In this document: positions 11,714 to 22,705 of the stretch, one piece after another
Layout: every line of letters starts with the position of its first letter
How positions within the stretch are numbered: position 1 is the stretch's first letter
Source: Deinandra increscens subsp. villosa
Lineage: Eukaryota > Streptophyta > Magnoliopsida > Asterales > Asteraceae
Length of the DNA: 64,000 nucleotides
Reading direction: 5' to 3'
Assembly (NCBI GenBank): GCA_039602395.1
Contig: JBCNJP010000007.1
Coordinates: forward strand, 125,290,952-125,354,951
Made by a program: the position numbers and the translations under genes
Notes under the pieces: model-generated
What the model was told of the DNA's origin: nothing
The model's database searches: none
Seen by the model: the letters and a program-made list of their open reading frames with translations, nothing else

Positions 11714-13008
11714 TGTAACATCCATGGTCTATCCATTTCGTTGTACCCGACTTGTATTCCATGATCCATTCAATAAGGAAGTTCATTTCATTTTATTTGG
11801 TGTTTCAATGTATAATTTAGGATTATTTCAATCTATTTTGTTTTTATTTCAATTCGGATTTCGATATTTCAAGCTTTCAATTTATTTATATTAGACCGGG
11901 ACTTGTGTATGCTATATACGTGTGGAATATGTGGGCAATACTTGTTACGCACGCAATTGAAACACAAATTATAGTTGTACAAAAGTTTGGGTTAAAATTG
12001 TAAATATTAAAAGCTTATGCCATTTATGTAATTTCGATAAACTTCGTAAATAATTATATAAATTCATGTGTCAAATTTATTTTACGTCCATAATTGATTT
12101 GCAAATAAAGCTATGCGAAAGATCGAGTTTAAAACATAAACTATGGGATTTAATTGTGCCTTGGTGGTTGTATTTATATTAGGAAAATAAATAAACAAAA
12201 AAATAAGGATATGAAGGCCATGGGATTCGAACCAAGGACCTCCTTGTTCACATTCAGACGCCCCAACCATTAGACAACCTGTGCTTGCGTTTTTTTACTA
12301 GTTCCACTAAATATATAGTAAACCAAGCGCGTGTGTCTTCCTCCTTCTCCTTCCCTTCCTCCACGCACCTGTAACTACTTTCCCTCCTTCTTGTGTTCGA
12401 CCGTAACCCATCTTAACCCCTTTTCTCGCCCGTTTTCACCATTTAAACCACCAATTAAACCACAGTTTCATGTACCAAATCATGACCCGAGTTTAATGAC
12501 ACCTTAATCATTAAAAACCGTTGCTAATTAAGGATTTTCACTCAAAACTCCCATTTTCTTAAAACCTCCATTAAAGCCGATTTTTAAAGCTCTCAATTGA
12601 CCCATCCCTGATCTCGTTCACTATAAATTAAGACCGTGAACCTGTTGTAGACCTGCTCACGATCAAAAACCCTCTCCTAATTTCAATTTCATTCGGGTAA
12701 TCAAAAACCCCCAATTTCTAGGGCTCCAAACTTGTTCGTTCGATTCCGGGCTCAATTCTCCGTCAAATTCAGCAAGAAATGCCAATGCTTGATCCAAGTT
12801 GTTCCACGTAGGGATTTGTACCTAGTTAAATTCTTAATGAGACATTATTGAATCATTTATGTTATGTTTGAATTTCAAGTTTATGTAATGACCTTTAATA
12901 TTAATAAAATTGGTGTTATTTAAATATTGTCATCTTAATATAGCTATCATGAGCTTTTGGGAAATCTAATCATGCTTCGACGTATCCGCCGTCGGTTGGG
13001 GTGTGACA
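11714..13008. mobile_element. solo LTR with 5-bp TSD TTATG
   Basis: Starts TGTAACATCC and ends GGGGTGTGACA, with the perfect 5-bp duplication TTATG at 11709-11713 and 13009-13013. No internal region, PBS or polypurine tract is present, so this is a recombined single LTR of about 1.3 kb, probably gypsy-like from its termini. It interrupts the decamer array. A tRNA-like SINE head lies inside it. Confidence 0.85.
12214..12290 (-). repeat. tRNA-derived SINE-like head inside the solo LTR
   Basis: The minus strand carries a B box GGTTCGAATCC (12223-12233) and an A-box-like TGTCTAATGG (12267-12276) at tRNA-like spacing. A T-rich stretch continues beyond the B box. It lacks a clean cloverleaf and acceptor stem, so I read it as a SINE head and not a tRNA gene. 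TSDs were not resolved. Confidence 0.45.
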
Positions 13009-13940
13009 TTATGGTCAATTAATATGTTCAATGAATACGAATTAGGACTAATTCAATGAAAAGGTAGATTATGCTCATAGGACAGATAAGGAAGGAACAT
13101 GACTAACGAGGATCGATCAAGTATGCCCAATTAGGACCAATGAGGGCCAATTAGTCTAAATGAGGACCATCGATACCAATAAGGGTCAATCAGGGTCAGT
13201 GAGGATTGATTAAGACCAATTAGGGTCAATGAGGACCCATTAGGACCAATAATGGTCGAATATGCTCAATTAGGACCAATAAGGACGAATTATGATCTAT
13301 TAGGGCCAGTTAGGACCGATGAGGGCCAATTAGATAGAATGAGTACCAATATGGCTTAATTTGGGTTAATGAGGAGCAATTTGGCACAATTGGACCAATA
13401 AGGACCAATTAGGGTCAGTTAGCCTCAATAAGGACAAAATAGACTCATTGAGGACCAATTACTTTGATGTACGACAAATTAGAGTCAGTTAGGCCTAATT
13501 GAACATAATTGATCATAGTTGGTCCTAACTGAGCTAATTGGTCGTAGTTGATCATAAGTGATCTTCATTGAACCTAACTTAGCCTAATGGACTATAATTG
13601 ACCTTCATTGGCCCTAATTCATCCTAATTGAGTGTTCAATAGTCCTCATTGGTCCTCATTTGTCAGAATTAACCATGATTGACGCAATTAAGTCTTAACT
13701 AGTCCTCATTGAGCGTAATTGGCCCTCAATCAACCTAATAGACCCTAAATTCCCCTAATTGGTCATATTTGGTCCTCATAACTCGTAATTGAGCATAATC
13801 GACCTCGTTAGTTATAAATGGTCTTCATTGACCCTAATTGATCCTCATTGACCCTGATTAAGCCTCGTGTCTTCGTTGGTCCTAATCGGTCCTACTTGAT
13901 CCTCATTGGTCCTCATTGGTCCTAATTGACCCTAATGGAT

Positions 13941-14164
13941 GTGGATTAAATTAAAATAAATTAATAATATTATTTTAAACCAAATTAAATTTTCAAAAAT
14001 TTTCTCTCCTCCCTTCAACTCCCCCCCCCCCCTCCCAATTTCAACTCCGATTACTTCCTCTGTTTTAATTATTAGGGTTCATTTTCTAAAAACAGTTACC
14101 CTCTAATTTGTCTCCAGGTTTCTTGGCGATTTAAACCTAAACCTTACTCTCTAATTTCTCACAA
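13941..14164 (+). other. leader of the Gag-like pseudogene
   Basis: AT-rich start, a poly-C run at about 14023-14033, then a C/T-rich segment leading to the ATG at 14165. It looks like a 5' leader, with no separate gene. Confidence 0.35.
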
Positions 14165-15080
14165 ATGACACCCAAATTGAAGGGAAAGGCTGCATCAAAT
14201 CCTACTCAACTGTTCTTCCCCGAACACAATGCTGTAGGGTACTACGAGAAGTGTGATAAGTCAAAGCCATTTGATGAAATGATCGATCTCCTCCTGAATT
14301 CCAACATTCATTTTGCTTTAAATGTGGTTCCTGCAATATGCAGGGAGAGAATTGCTGAGTTTTGGGAGTCAGCCAAAAAATATGTTGATAGCAACGGGGT
14401 TGATCAAGTGGACGCGAAAGTTAATGGGAATGAGATTAGTGTGACTAAAGAAATGATCCCGAAGCATCTGAAACTGAATGATGCAGGAGGTGATACGGAT
14501 TATAACTTTGACGTGTACATCAAAACTTATGAAGCAATTAGTTATGGGGGTGACTTAACCTGCAGGACCATCAAAAAGGGACAACTATGTTTGGCGGTAC
14601 CTTTCTCATACCATTCTCCACTGCCTATCTCACAAGAAAACTGCATGAGATGAACTTGCTGCACCCCAATCATCCGTTTTTCATGAATTGGTAAATGGGC
14701 TAAATTTTAACTTCTCAAAAATGATATTTGATGGAATGTTGGAAATGTAAGACCTAAAAGGATCATTACATGTACCCCAGATTCATCCAATACATTCTCA
14801 ATTGTTAATTTCCAAATCTGTAAATCTTTGATCAACATCTTGAACTTAAATATTTTATAAGTAAAACATTTTCTAACATGCAAGTGAACAAAACTATTTT
14901 TTTTTTGGTAGAGACACATCTCACCCTATGCCTAAGGCTAGGACTGCTCCTGGTGACAACCTTGTTATGCCAATAAGTGTTGAGCCCACACCAGAGCAAC
15001 ATGTAATTGCGTGAGCGATGGATCGTCTACTCAATCATGATGAAATCAATGTAAAATGTGAAAGAAAGTGACATGAGAAG
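14165..15080 (+). pseudogene. Asteraceae-type retroelement Gag-like protein, frameshifted
   Basis: The ATG at 14165 opens a frame to 14653 with the blocks FFPEHNAVGYYEKCD and FDEMIDLLLNSNIHFALNV, then FWESAKKYVDSNG. I recognise this arrangement from Gag-like proteins abundant in Asteraceae genomes. The first frame loses similarity at about 14585. The next frame continues it (YVWRYLSHTILHCLSHKKTA, a stop, then NFNFSKMIFDGMLEM to about 14757). There is thus at least one frameshift and one nonsense change. A GT at 14758 and an AG before 14919 may bound an intron; a further piece (MPKARTAPGDNLVMPISVEP) runs from 14919. A solo LTR inserts at 15083. Confidence 0.7.
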
Positions 15081-15082
15081 GT

Positions 15083-16474
15083 TGTTGGGATTTGGCAGTG
15101 GTATTCGGGTCGCCCGGTGACATATTTTAAAAATTACGTGACCGATAGATTAATAGTTTATAAAAGAGTTTACCGAATTAATTTATGATTAATTCTGTAA
15201 CGCAGCGGAATAAGATTATATATATAAATATATATATATACATATATATAACAAATTATATATATTAAAAAACTATTTAATCAATTAACACAAATACCAG
15301 TACGCAACAGGATCCGATTACCGAACACGCAAACACAGAAATAAATAAATAAATAATCTAAACTAATAGTGAGTTTAGATATACCTTGGCGGTGTTGAAC
15401 AAACGTTCGAGACACCGAGTTTCAATAAACGAAGCGCTAGATTGAAACGAAACGGACCACTTTCGGTCTCAAACGATTGTCGCGTATCGCGATTATTCTC
15501 GTGGTCCAGTGTCGCGTACCGCTACGGGACGGCGTTTATGACTCGTGGTCATCACGCATCGCGAGAGTACGTCTTGACAGACGTCCCGTCTCGCGAGACT
15601 ACGAGATCAATTAGATTCAGATCTGATTGCAACCGGAGACGGCGCACGACGAAAAGCGTCGGACTCACGTCGACGGGCGACGGTGACGCGACGACGTGCG
15701 ATCCGCGGTGGTGGCGGCGGGTGACGGCGGTGACGACGGCGAACGGTGGCAGCGGCGGCGTCGGCGGCGGCGAGTTCCACGGTGGTGATCGGCGGGTTTT
15801 GCGGTGGCGATTGGCGGCAAACCGAGCAGCGGATCTGGGCGTACGAGGCGGCGATCTGTAGACCGTAAGGCGGTCTACGGGCGTTGACTGACAGAACACC
15901 CTAACTAGCAACCACCACCGAGTTATGGTGGTGCGAAGATTGCCACCGGAGCAAAGCGGGGCGACGATCGGCGCGGAACGAAATCGGCGGCAGCCGATTT
16001 CCTTTTCCTTTTCGTGGGGTTTCGGCTGACGGAAAACCAAAAGAGACGAAGTCTCTTTTTCTTTTTTCTTTTCTTAGCCGTCGAGAGTTATTGGGTGATT
16101 AGGGTTAATCCCTAATCATCTAATATTTATTAGATGTCAGGCCTGTCTCGAATATAAAGCCCATTTTATGTACGCGAACCCACGAGCCAACGTTAGTAAA
16201 CATTTCACTGACGTATAACTCGACCGTGAATTTAAATAAAACTACTTTTATTTAAATATCGTTCACCCTTTATTATTAAGCCGGTTAATAATAATATTAT
16301 TGATTATAAATTATTTATAACTATTATAAATAATATATATAATCAAACGTTTCCGTTTCTTTTACCGGTTAACTCTTAAGCGGGTTTAGAGTTCGTTGCA
16401 CCCGGTGTAACTCTTACGGGTCGTAACCGGGTCGGGTTCAAGATTTGTCGGGTCAGGACACATAATATCCAACA
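15083..16474 (-). mobile_element. solo LTR, same family as 3585-4921, TSD AAGGT
   Basis: Ends TGTTGG...CCAACA with a perfect 5-bp duplication AAGGT (15078-15082 and 16475-16479). Read on the minus strand, the start and end match the LTR at 3585-4921, and the GC-rich leader (about 15430-16040) corresponds as well. No interior remains, so it is a solo LTR of 1392 bp. The overlapping ORFs at 15442-15861 and 15552-16040 lie in its leader and are not genes. Confidence 0.9.
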
Positions 16475-16479
16475 AAGGT

Positions 16480-16757
16480 AAATAAAAAGATTTTGTATTA
16501 TGACCACAGAGAAAAAAACACACAGATTACACACACAAGACCTGACCAGAAAGTTCTGAATCTATACAAGACGAAGCTATTTATACTTGTACAAAAATGT
16601 GCGAACTGGACATCACACAAACTGCCATTTCGGGTCAGTTCATGTGCACCTGAACTGGCAAATCGGCTCAGTTCGGACACAGACACATTTGAAGCTTTGT
16701 CTTGATCTTAATACTTCACATGATGACCAGAATAATGCACTAAAAAAACTCCCCCTC
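16480..16757 (-). mobile_element. partial LTR of a minus-strand copia-like element
   Basis: On the minus strand a polypurine tract (CGAGGGGGAG, about 16750-16759) precedes a sequence with a TATA box (AGTATAAATAG, about 16577-16587), a T-rich leader and AATACAAAA near its end. This is the order expected of a 3' LTR. The solo LTR with TSD AAGGT inserted at or near its distal edge. The ORFs called across it on both strands are short and lack any domain. Confidence 0.55.
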
Positions 16758-17256
16758 GACGTGTGCAGTATCCGTGCAGTATCATTCTACATATAAAATC
16801 GTATCTTCAATCAAACTCTCACTCATCTTGACGGTTAGTCTGATCTCGAATACTTGACATTGCAACGCATGTAATCTCTTTATCAACATCTTCAGAAGAC
16901 TTGAAGTTATGATACTCTTTTTCCATTAAGTACCTGCCAACATAAATAATCTTGGCGCAAAGCGTCTCTTCGAGACTCCAAAATATTTTGTTTTTAAATT
17001 GATTTCGTATTCCGTGTTGATCAATCGAATAGAATATAGAAACAAAATCTTTTTAATTTTCAAAACTTTATATCAAACATACCTAAAATCTTTTTGGTAT
17101 TTTCTGATATTGAAAGTAAATGCAATACAGAATCAGACACTACATTTGTCTTTTGCGAGAAAAATCACGACTTGGGATCATATTGGTCATAACATGTTGA
17201 ACTACATTTCAATTTTAATTACTTAAGCACGTAAGCCATGTCAATTGCAGATATAA
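16758..17256 (-). mobile_element. 3' internal non-coding part of the minus-strand copia-like element
   Basis: From about 16940 this sequence is the reverse complement of 23790-24120 in the plus-strand copia-like element (for example CTTGGGATCATATTGGTCAT near 17172). The similarity resumes after the Harbinger insertion at 19515-19697. No coding capacity. Confidence 0.65.
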
Positions 17257-17526
17257 GGGGAGGAGGTATGGTGAAGCCACATATCTAGGTGCAACCCCAT
17301 GTCAATTTTAATTACTTAAGCACATAAGCAATGTCAATTTGAAGCCACACCACATGGTATGGTTGTGGTGTGGCTTGGTGAAGCCACATATCCAAAAAAA
17401 AATTTATTTAAATCTAAACCACTATTAAAATTAAACAATATTAAAATTTAATAAACACTATTAAGATTAAACAACATTCATTAAAAATTAAAAAAAAATT
17501 ACAACTTTTATTAAAAAAATACAAAT

Positions 17527-19219
17527 CTAGGGTTGAGGATTTACGTTCACCTCCTCCTCGGTTAAAAACACTTCCATTGTGTTTTGGATGTGCTCGGTGA
17601 TATCGAATCTAAGTTTAAAATGAGTCTCACTATCTCGCAATTCGAAAATGACATTCGGGTCGAGAACCCGGTTAACTGGCGGATCTTGAATGTGGACTGG
17701 TGATATAGCAAAGCTATCGTCTTTCAGAGTCATGTTGTGTAGAATAATGATAGCGTACATAATGTTCTCCATTAGCTTTTTTTTATTGGACGACCCTTTC
17801 GATCAACTATTGCCCATTTCTCATTTAACCGACCAAACGCTCTTTCCACGTCTTTTCTAGCCCCCTCTTGTATCTTCTTCATTTTCTTCTCTTTAATCTC
17901 AAAAGGATGTGGAAATGCCTTCAGAAACACCGACCAAGGGGGATATATGCCATCCGCAAGGTAATATCCACGTTTGTACTCTCGACCATTGCAAACAAAT
18001 GGTATTCTAGGTGCAACCCCATGCATCTCATTGTTGAACAAAGGTGACTGGTTAAGCACGTTGATGTCGTTGTTTGAACCCGCAACAACAAAGAACGCAT
18101 GCCAAAACCACATATCTTGGGAGGCAACTGCCTCGAGTGAAATTGTTGGTTTTTTATGATCGCCACGATGATATTGTGCTATATACTTTCTAGGAAAATT
18201 TCTCCACTCCCAATGAGTACAATCGATACTACCTATTATACCCAGAATATCATGTTTTTCTAAATGGGCATTATATAAAGGAAAATTGGAATTAAATAAT
18301 CCAAGTTATTGGGTATTGGCGGATAATAATCCGAGTTCCAATATTGGCCTACAATAATCCCAATTATTTGGGTCTTGGAATTCATTGGGCCGCCGTTACT
18401 TTTTCACTAACTCCGTTAGTTGTGTGCTGACGTGGCACATGCCACGTCAGCAAGTATGATGCCACATCACCTGCCACGTCAGCAAAAATGATGCCACATC
18501 ACCTGCCACGTCAGCAAGTACTAGCGGAGTTAGTGAAAAATTAACGGCGGCCCAATGAATTCCAAGACCAAAATAATTGGGATTATTGTAGACCAATATT
18601 GGAACTCGGATTATTATCCGCCAATACCCAATAACTTGGATTATTTAATTCCAATTTTCCTTATATAAAATAGTAATATCGTGGCTAGTAGGTGCATGCA
18701 AAAATTCATCTTTGTAAAGCTTTATTATGGCAGCACAAAAATAGTGTAGGGATTCATGTGCAGTTCTTTCAGAAAAATCTAAGGATTCATCATATTCGTC
18801 AGGAATGTTACCGTATGCGAGTTGACGAATAGCCACCGTGCACTTTTGTAAAGGTGTGAAACTTTCCCTCTTCGCCGCGTCCAAACGGGGTGTGAACCAC
18901 GGCTCGTTGTTTGTGATTTCGTCAACAATCTTCAAAAACAACCGTTTAGACATACGAAATCGCTCTTTAAAAATTTCATCATGGTAACGGGGATTTTCGG
19001 CGAAATAAAGTTCCACCAATCATTGGTGACCGTTTCACGATCACGGTAAATATGTCTCCTCCGTTTAGGAGCAGATACCTCTTCTTGTTCTTCATGTTCG
19101 ATGACGTTAAGACATAGGTTAAAGTACTGCATCGCGTTCTCGTACGAACCATCGGAGCTGCTTGACGATGTCGGAATCTCGGGTGGTGGGAAAAAATCAT
19201 CTTCATCGTAAAGATTCAT
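17527..19219 (-). pseudogene. Harbinger (DDE_Tnp_4) transposase, broken by a MITE and two frameshifts
   Basis: The start is MNLYDEDDFFPPPEIPTSSS at 19219. The catalytic acidic residues sit in GSIDCTHWEW (about 18230), GSNNDINVLNQSPLF (about 18070) and GARKDVERAFGRL (about 17860). The C-terminal block YAIIILHNMTLKDDS continues to 17527. Breaks: a one-base shift near 19020 (N-terminal frame to the FAENPRYHDEIFKERF frame); a 381-bp MITE at 18280-18660 inside the codons after DITILY; and a one-base shift in an A-run near 17780, after GRPIKK. The paired accessory Myb-like gene of Harbinger elements is not seen here. Confidence 0.92.
18280..18660. mobile_element. MULE-type MITE with 9-bp TSD, nested in the Harbinger transposase
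   Basis: A 381-bp near-palindrome begins GGAAAATTGGAATTAAATAA and ends with its reverse complement. The inverted arms extend about 170 bp, around a centre with three copies of TGCCACGTCAGCA-type sequence. It is flanked by a perfect 9-bp duplication TTATATAAA (18271-18279 and 18661-18669), the length typical of Mutator-like elements. No coding capacity. Confidence 0.92.
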
Positions 19220-19514
19220 TTTGTAAAGAAAAAGAGGTAAAAAGAAAGTGGTATAAGGTGTGGTTTATAAAAAAATGAATGTGTATATATAATATAATGT
19301 TAGGAAAAAAAGAAAAAAAGGAAAGAGCCGTTGGGTTGCAACGGTAAAAAAACGGTACAATTTGAACTGTTCTTCATGGCTTGGTGGAACCGTGAGGCTT
19401 GAAAATTTGGAGCCGCTGGGATGGAACCGCGTCACGCGGTATGGTTGCCACACGGAACCGTGCGGTTCCCTTGGAGCCGCGCAATGGAGCCGGGCACCAT
19501 ACCGCCTCCCCTAA

Positions 19515-19700
19515 CTTGTCCATCTTTAAACTCAGGCACAATCATACTCATAACATCTGGATATGTTAAGGTATTGATTAGATTTGCATTGACCAGTGTA
19601 CCCCACACTATGAGACATACTCAGAGATGTTTTTTATTATCACACCTTATGATTTCACTTGTTATATGATATAGTCAACTGTGTTCCTAACACATTGTGG
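19515..19700 (-). mobile_element. continuation of the minus-strand copia-like 3' region
   Basis: Continues the inverted similarity interrupted by the Harbinger element: 19515-19697 is the reverse complement of about 23571-23770, for example ATATCCAGA-GTTATGAGTAT on the other copy. Confidence 0.65.
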
Positions 19701-19728
19701 GATGCATTAGCTTTACGTTCTGAAGGTA

Positions 19729-22705
19729 ATGATTAGTATAAGAAACCCAGAAGAAAAGGTTCTGAACAAAGACTTCAAAAATTTTCAACATTTTGACAAA
19801 GAGAACATTACTGCTATAGTTTCTCAACTGTCACATCTGATAAGTGAACTGCAGATGATTGATGTTGATAAGACCGAGGAAGAGCTGAAAGAAAAGTTGT
19901 TGGAAGCATTACCACAGAATTGAGAAAATTATGTTTTATTACTTACTCATGACAAGGAATTCTCGACATTATCATTTCATGCTTTAACAAGCAAACTTCA
20001 AGATAGGGAAATGGAAATGTTGAATGCTAACAAATCAACTGCTCAACTGCAAAATATAAAATTGTATCATGGTCAGAATTCAGCAAGCATCAATGCTAAA
20101 TCGAAATCATTTGGTTTTGATTCATCACCTTCAACAGCATTTCTTGCTGGACATGGATCAGGAAATTCTGAAAAATCTGGTTCTTCATGAGGGTGTAGTT
20201 TTACTGTTCCAAATCATTCACGTCAAATAACATTTTCTGAAATGACAAGTGATGAACATTTAGCTTTGATTTCCGGTTTGTTATCTTCATATTATGGTCT
20301 TCTGAGTGGTAGTGTGCTAACTGATGAGCTTTTAGAAGAAGATATAGCTCAGATAGATCCAGATAATCTTGAATTGATGGATATTAACTGGTCTATGGCA
20401 ATGCTAGTGCAGAGAGCAAAGAAATTTATGAAAAGAAAATGAATGAATCAGCTGAATCCTGATGGGAAACTTGATTTCGATAAATCCAAAGTAAAATGCT
20501 TTAAGTGTTCAAATTTTGGTCATTTTGCTCGTGAATGTGCAAAATCGACGGGTTTTAAGTCAAATTCTAATGGAAATGGCTCTTCATCAAAGTCAACAAC
20601 AACTAATTCAAGTCCAAAGGCACTAGTATCACAAACTAGTCAAGGATATGACTGGAGTCAACAGTTTCCGGATGAATCTGCTTTTATTTGCAAATCTCAG
20701 GTTAGTAATGCTATAATGGAAACTAGTTATGAACTTGGTTTCATTGTAGAATTACATCAAGCTTTCATGTCAAATATACAGATTGTACAGAGTGATTCCA
20801 ATTCCGAATCAAGTGGATATGAATCTTTCTGTGAATTTTGTTCACAAAAGGATAGAAAGATTCAAGGTTTGACTAAAGAAAATGAGTTGTTGATTGCTGG
20901 AATCAAAAGCAAGACAGATGAAGTAGCCGAATTTAAGACAAAGTTGGAAGTATTGATTCAAGAGTTGTCATCTCAGAATTAAAATTTACATATCTTCAAT
21001 CTGAAACTGCTGACAAAGAATTGAAGTTTTGAATTGATACTGAAGAATTAGAAAAGAAATTTGAAAAATTATCCGAGGTGAATGATGCATTGACAAAAGA
21101 AGCTGAAAAATGGAAACAAGAAGCTAAAGAAACTGAAGTTGATTTCAATGATCTGTTTGAAAAGTCAAAGATTAAACTTGATGTTCTAAACAAGACTTTT
21201 GACGAACTCACTGCTAAAGGAGTAGGTTATCAAAATGATAATCTAAGACTTTTGGAAGATCAAAAGGAGTTGCTTCGAGAGAATAAGTTGCTGAATGGAA
21301 ATATTATATATTCAGAAAAGGAATGTGACAAACTCAAGAAAGAGTTATTTGATGAAATGGATAATTTGAGGTTACAGAAATCTGAAACAAATCGTGTTCC
21401 TAAGAAGTTAACTATAACTGAAAAAGAGTTGTCTAAAGCTCAATAGAAAATATCTAATCTGAAAATTTGAGTTATTGATGTCAATCGATAGATGAACAAT
21501 GTTACAAATTCATAGTCGTTCACAAGTTTCTTATGTAAAGATGAGAACTTTGAAAAAGTATTTAAGAAGACAGTTCCACCTCGAGCTATAATCAAAGAAG
21601 CTGTCAATGTTGTGAAGGAAAAAGTTAAAGAATTGGTTTACTCAAAGTTTTCTGATTCAAAGTCTAAAGGAAAATAAATCCAAGAAAGCTGGGAAGAAAG
21701 CTGAGAAGTATGAAGTTCCTAAATTTTTAAAGTTTGTGTCTGGTTCGTCGTCAACTAAAAATGAGAAATCAGTTATTTCACTGGAGAAGATAATTCCTCA
21801 TACAAATATTGATGAGACTATCTTCTATCAACAGAAAGATGTTGGTAAAGTGAAATATGAATTTTCTTGTCTGACGAAGAATGGGCATAAATCATCTGAT
21901 TCAAGTGAGAAGATTTCTGGTAAACATGCTGGTTTAGGATTTTTAAAGCACGAAGTTGATGATCACAAAGCACAACATCAACAACAAATGAAGAAACTGA
22001 ATTTTAAACAAGTGAAAAAAAGGATGTGTTCAAGGCTGAAAAAGTTCAACCTAAGAGATTTTACAAGCTCAAGGGTTCAGAACAAAAAATTTCTGACAAA
22101 GAATTCCCGCTTTATTGTGTGGATGCTCAGAAAATTGCTCAAGTTTTTGTGAAGAATGATGCTTCAAAGAACAAGTAGATTCTATATGCTAGATTTTCTT
22201 CTGGAAATTCAAATTCTACTTCAAAATCCCGACATCAAAATGGGTTCATGATCACAGGTTTAAGGTATTTGATACTTTTTGTGATCATTTTGGAGTTAAT
22301 AATTTTTTTAAAGCTTTGCAGAGGCCGAAAAGGAAAAATGTAAACAATCGTTTGTGTTACAATTGTCGCCAAAAGGGGCATATGGCACAAGATTGTCCTG
22401 CCACTGCTGCTTCTACTAAAAGAAAGGGAAAAGTTCATTTCTTGGTAAATCTGCCAAACAACTGTTCATTGATGAACATGGCAGAGTATTTGATGATTTT
22501 CATCCTACATTTATCAAAAATCAAGGAAGATTTATTCCTAGATTTTCAAAATGTTCCAACTGTAGGTTGTACGTCACAATCTACTGTGACTAGTTCATTA
22601 AATACTGATTTACCAAAGCAACAATGGAAACCTAAGGTGGTTTTTAAAGGAAACCAAGACACTGGTCAACCAGAAACGATTCTCTTCGGGACATTTATGA
22701 ACTGA
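19729..22705 (+). pseudogene. copia-like Gag, degenerate, with two CCHC zinc knuckles
   Basis: A series of plus-strand frames separated by stops and shifts: 19729-19923, a piece at 19930-20190, 20242-20442, 20443-20982, 21078-21446, 21736-22152 and 22316-22705. The frame at 20443 has FDKSKVKCFKCSNFGHFARE, a CX2CX4HX4C zinc knuckle, followed by a low-complexity Asn/Ser linker. The frames at 20830-21446 are coiled-coil-like and rich in Lys/Glu. A second knuckle, CYNCRQKGHMAQDC, is in the 22316 frame. This matches Gag of plant Ty1/copia elements with extended C-termini. No protease, integrase or RT follows, so the element had only gag by the time it decayed. Confidence 0.8.

Larger units (their letters stand above)
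11592..13940. repeat. 10-bp tandem array that reverses polarity (foldback-like), split by a solo LTR
   Basis: From 11592 to 11713, and again from 13009 to about 13495, the plus strand is a degenerate 10-bp tandem repeat with consensus near TAGGRCCAAT / GAGGGTCAAT. It holds phase for hundreds of bases with rare one-base slips. From about 13505 to 13940 the same decamer appears as its reverse complement (ATTGGTCCTA / ATTGACCCTC). The two arms, about 610 bp and 440 bp after removing the inserted LTR, could fold back on each other. No coding capacity. Terminal TSDs were not found. Confidence 0.75.
17257..19511 (-). mobile_element. PIF/Harbinger DNA transposon with TAA TSD
   Basis: Terminal inverted repeats GGGGAGGAGGTATGGTG (left, from 17257) and GGGGAGGCGGTATGGTG (right, reverse complement, ending 19511) differ at one base. 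They are flanked by the 3-bp duplication TAA (17254-17256 and 19512-19514), the TWA target of this superfamily. It encodes a DDE transposase on the minus strand and carries a nested MITE (18280-18660). Without the MITE and its duplicated site it is 1865 bp. Confidence 0.93.

Noticed and set aside
12214..12290. A tRNA gene on the minus strand
   Set aside because: A- and B-box-like motifs are present but there is no paired acceptor stem or clean cloverleaf; a SINE head is the better reading.
15442..16040. Overlapping ORFs of 139 and 162 codons in GC-rich sequence
   Set aside because: They lie within the leader of a solo LTR whose boundaries are fixed by a TSD; composition, not coding, keeps the frames open.
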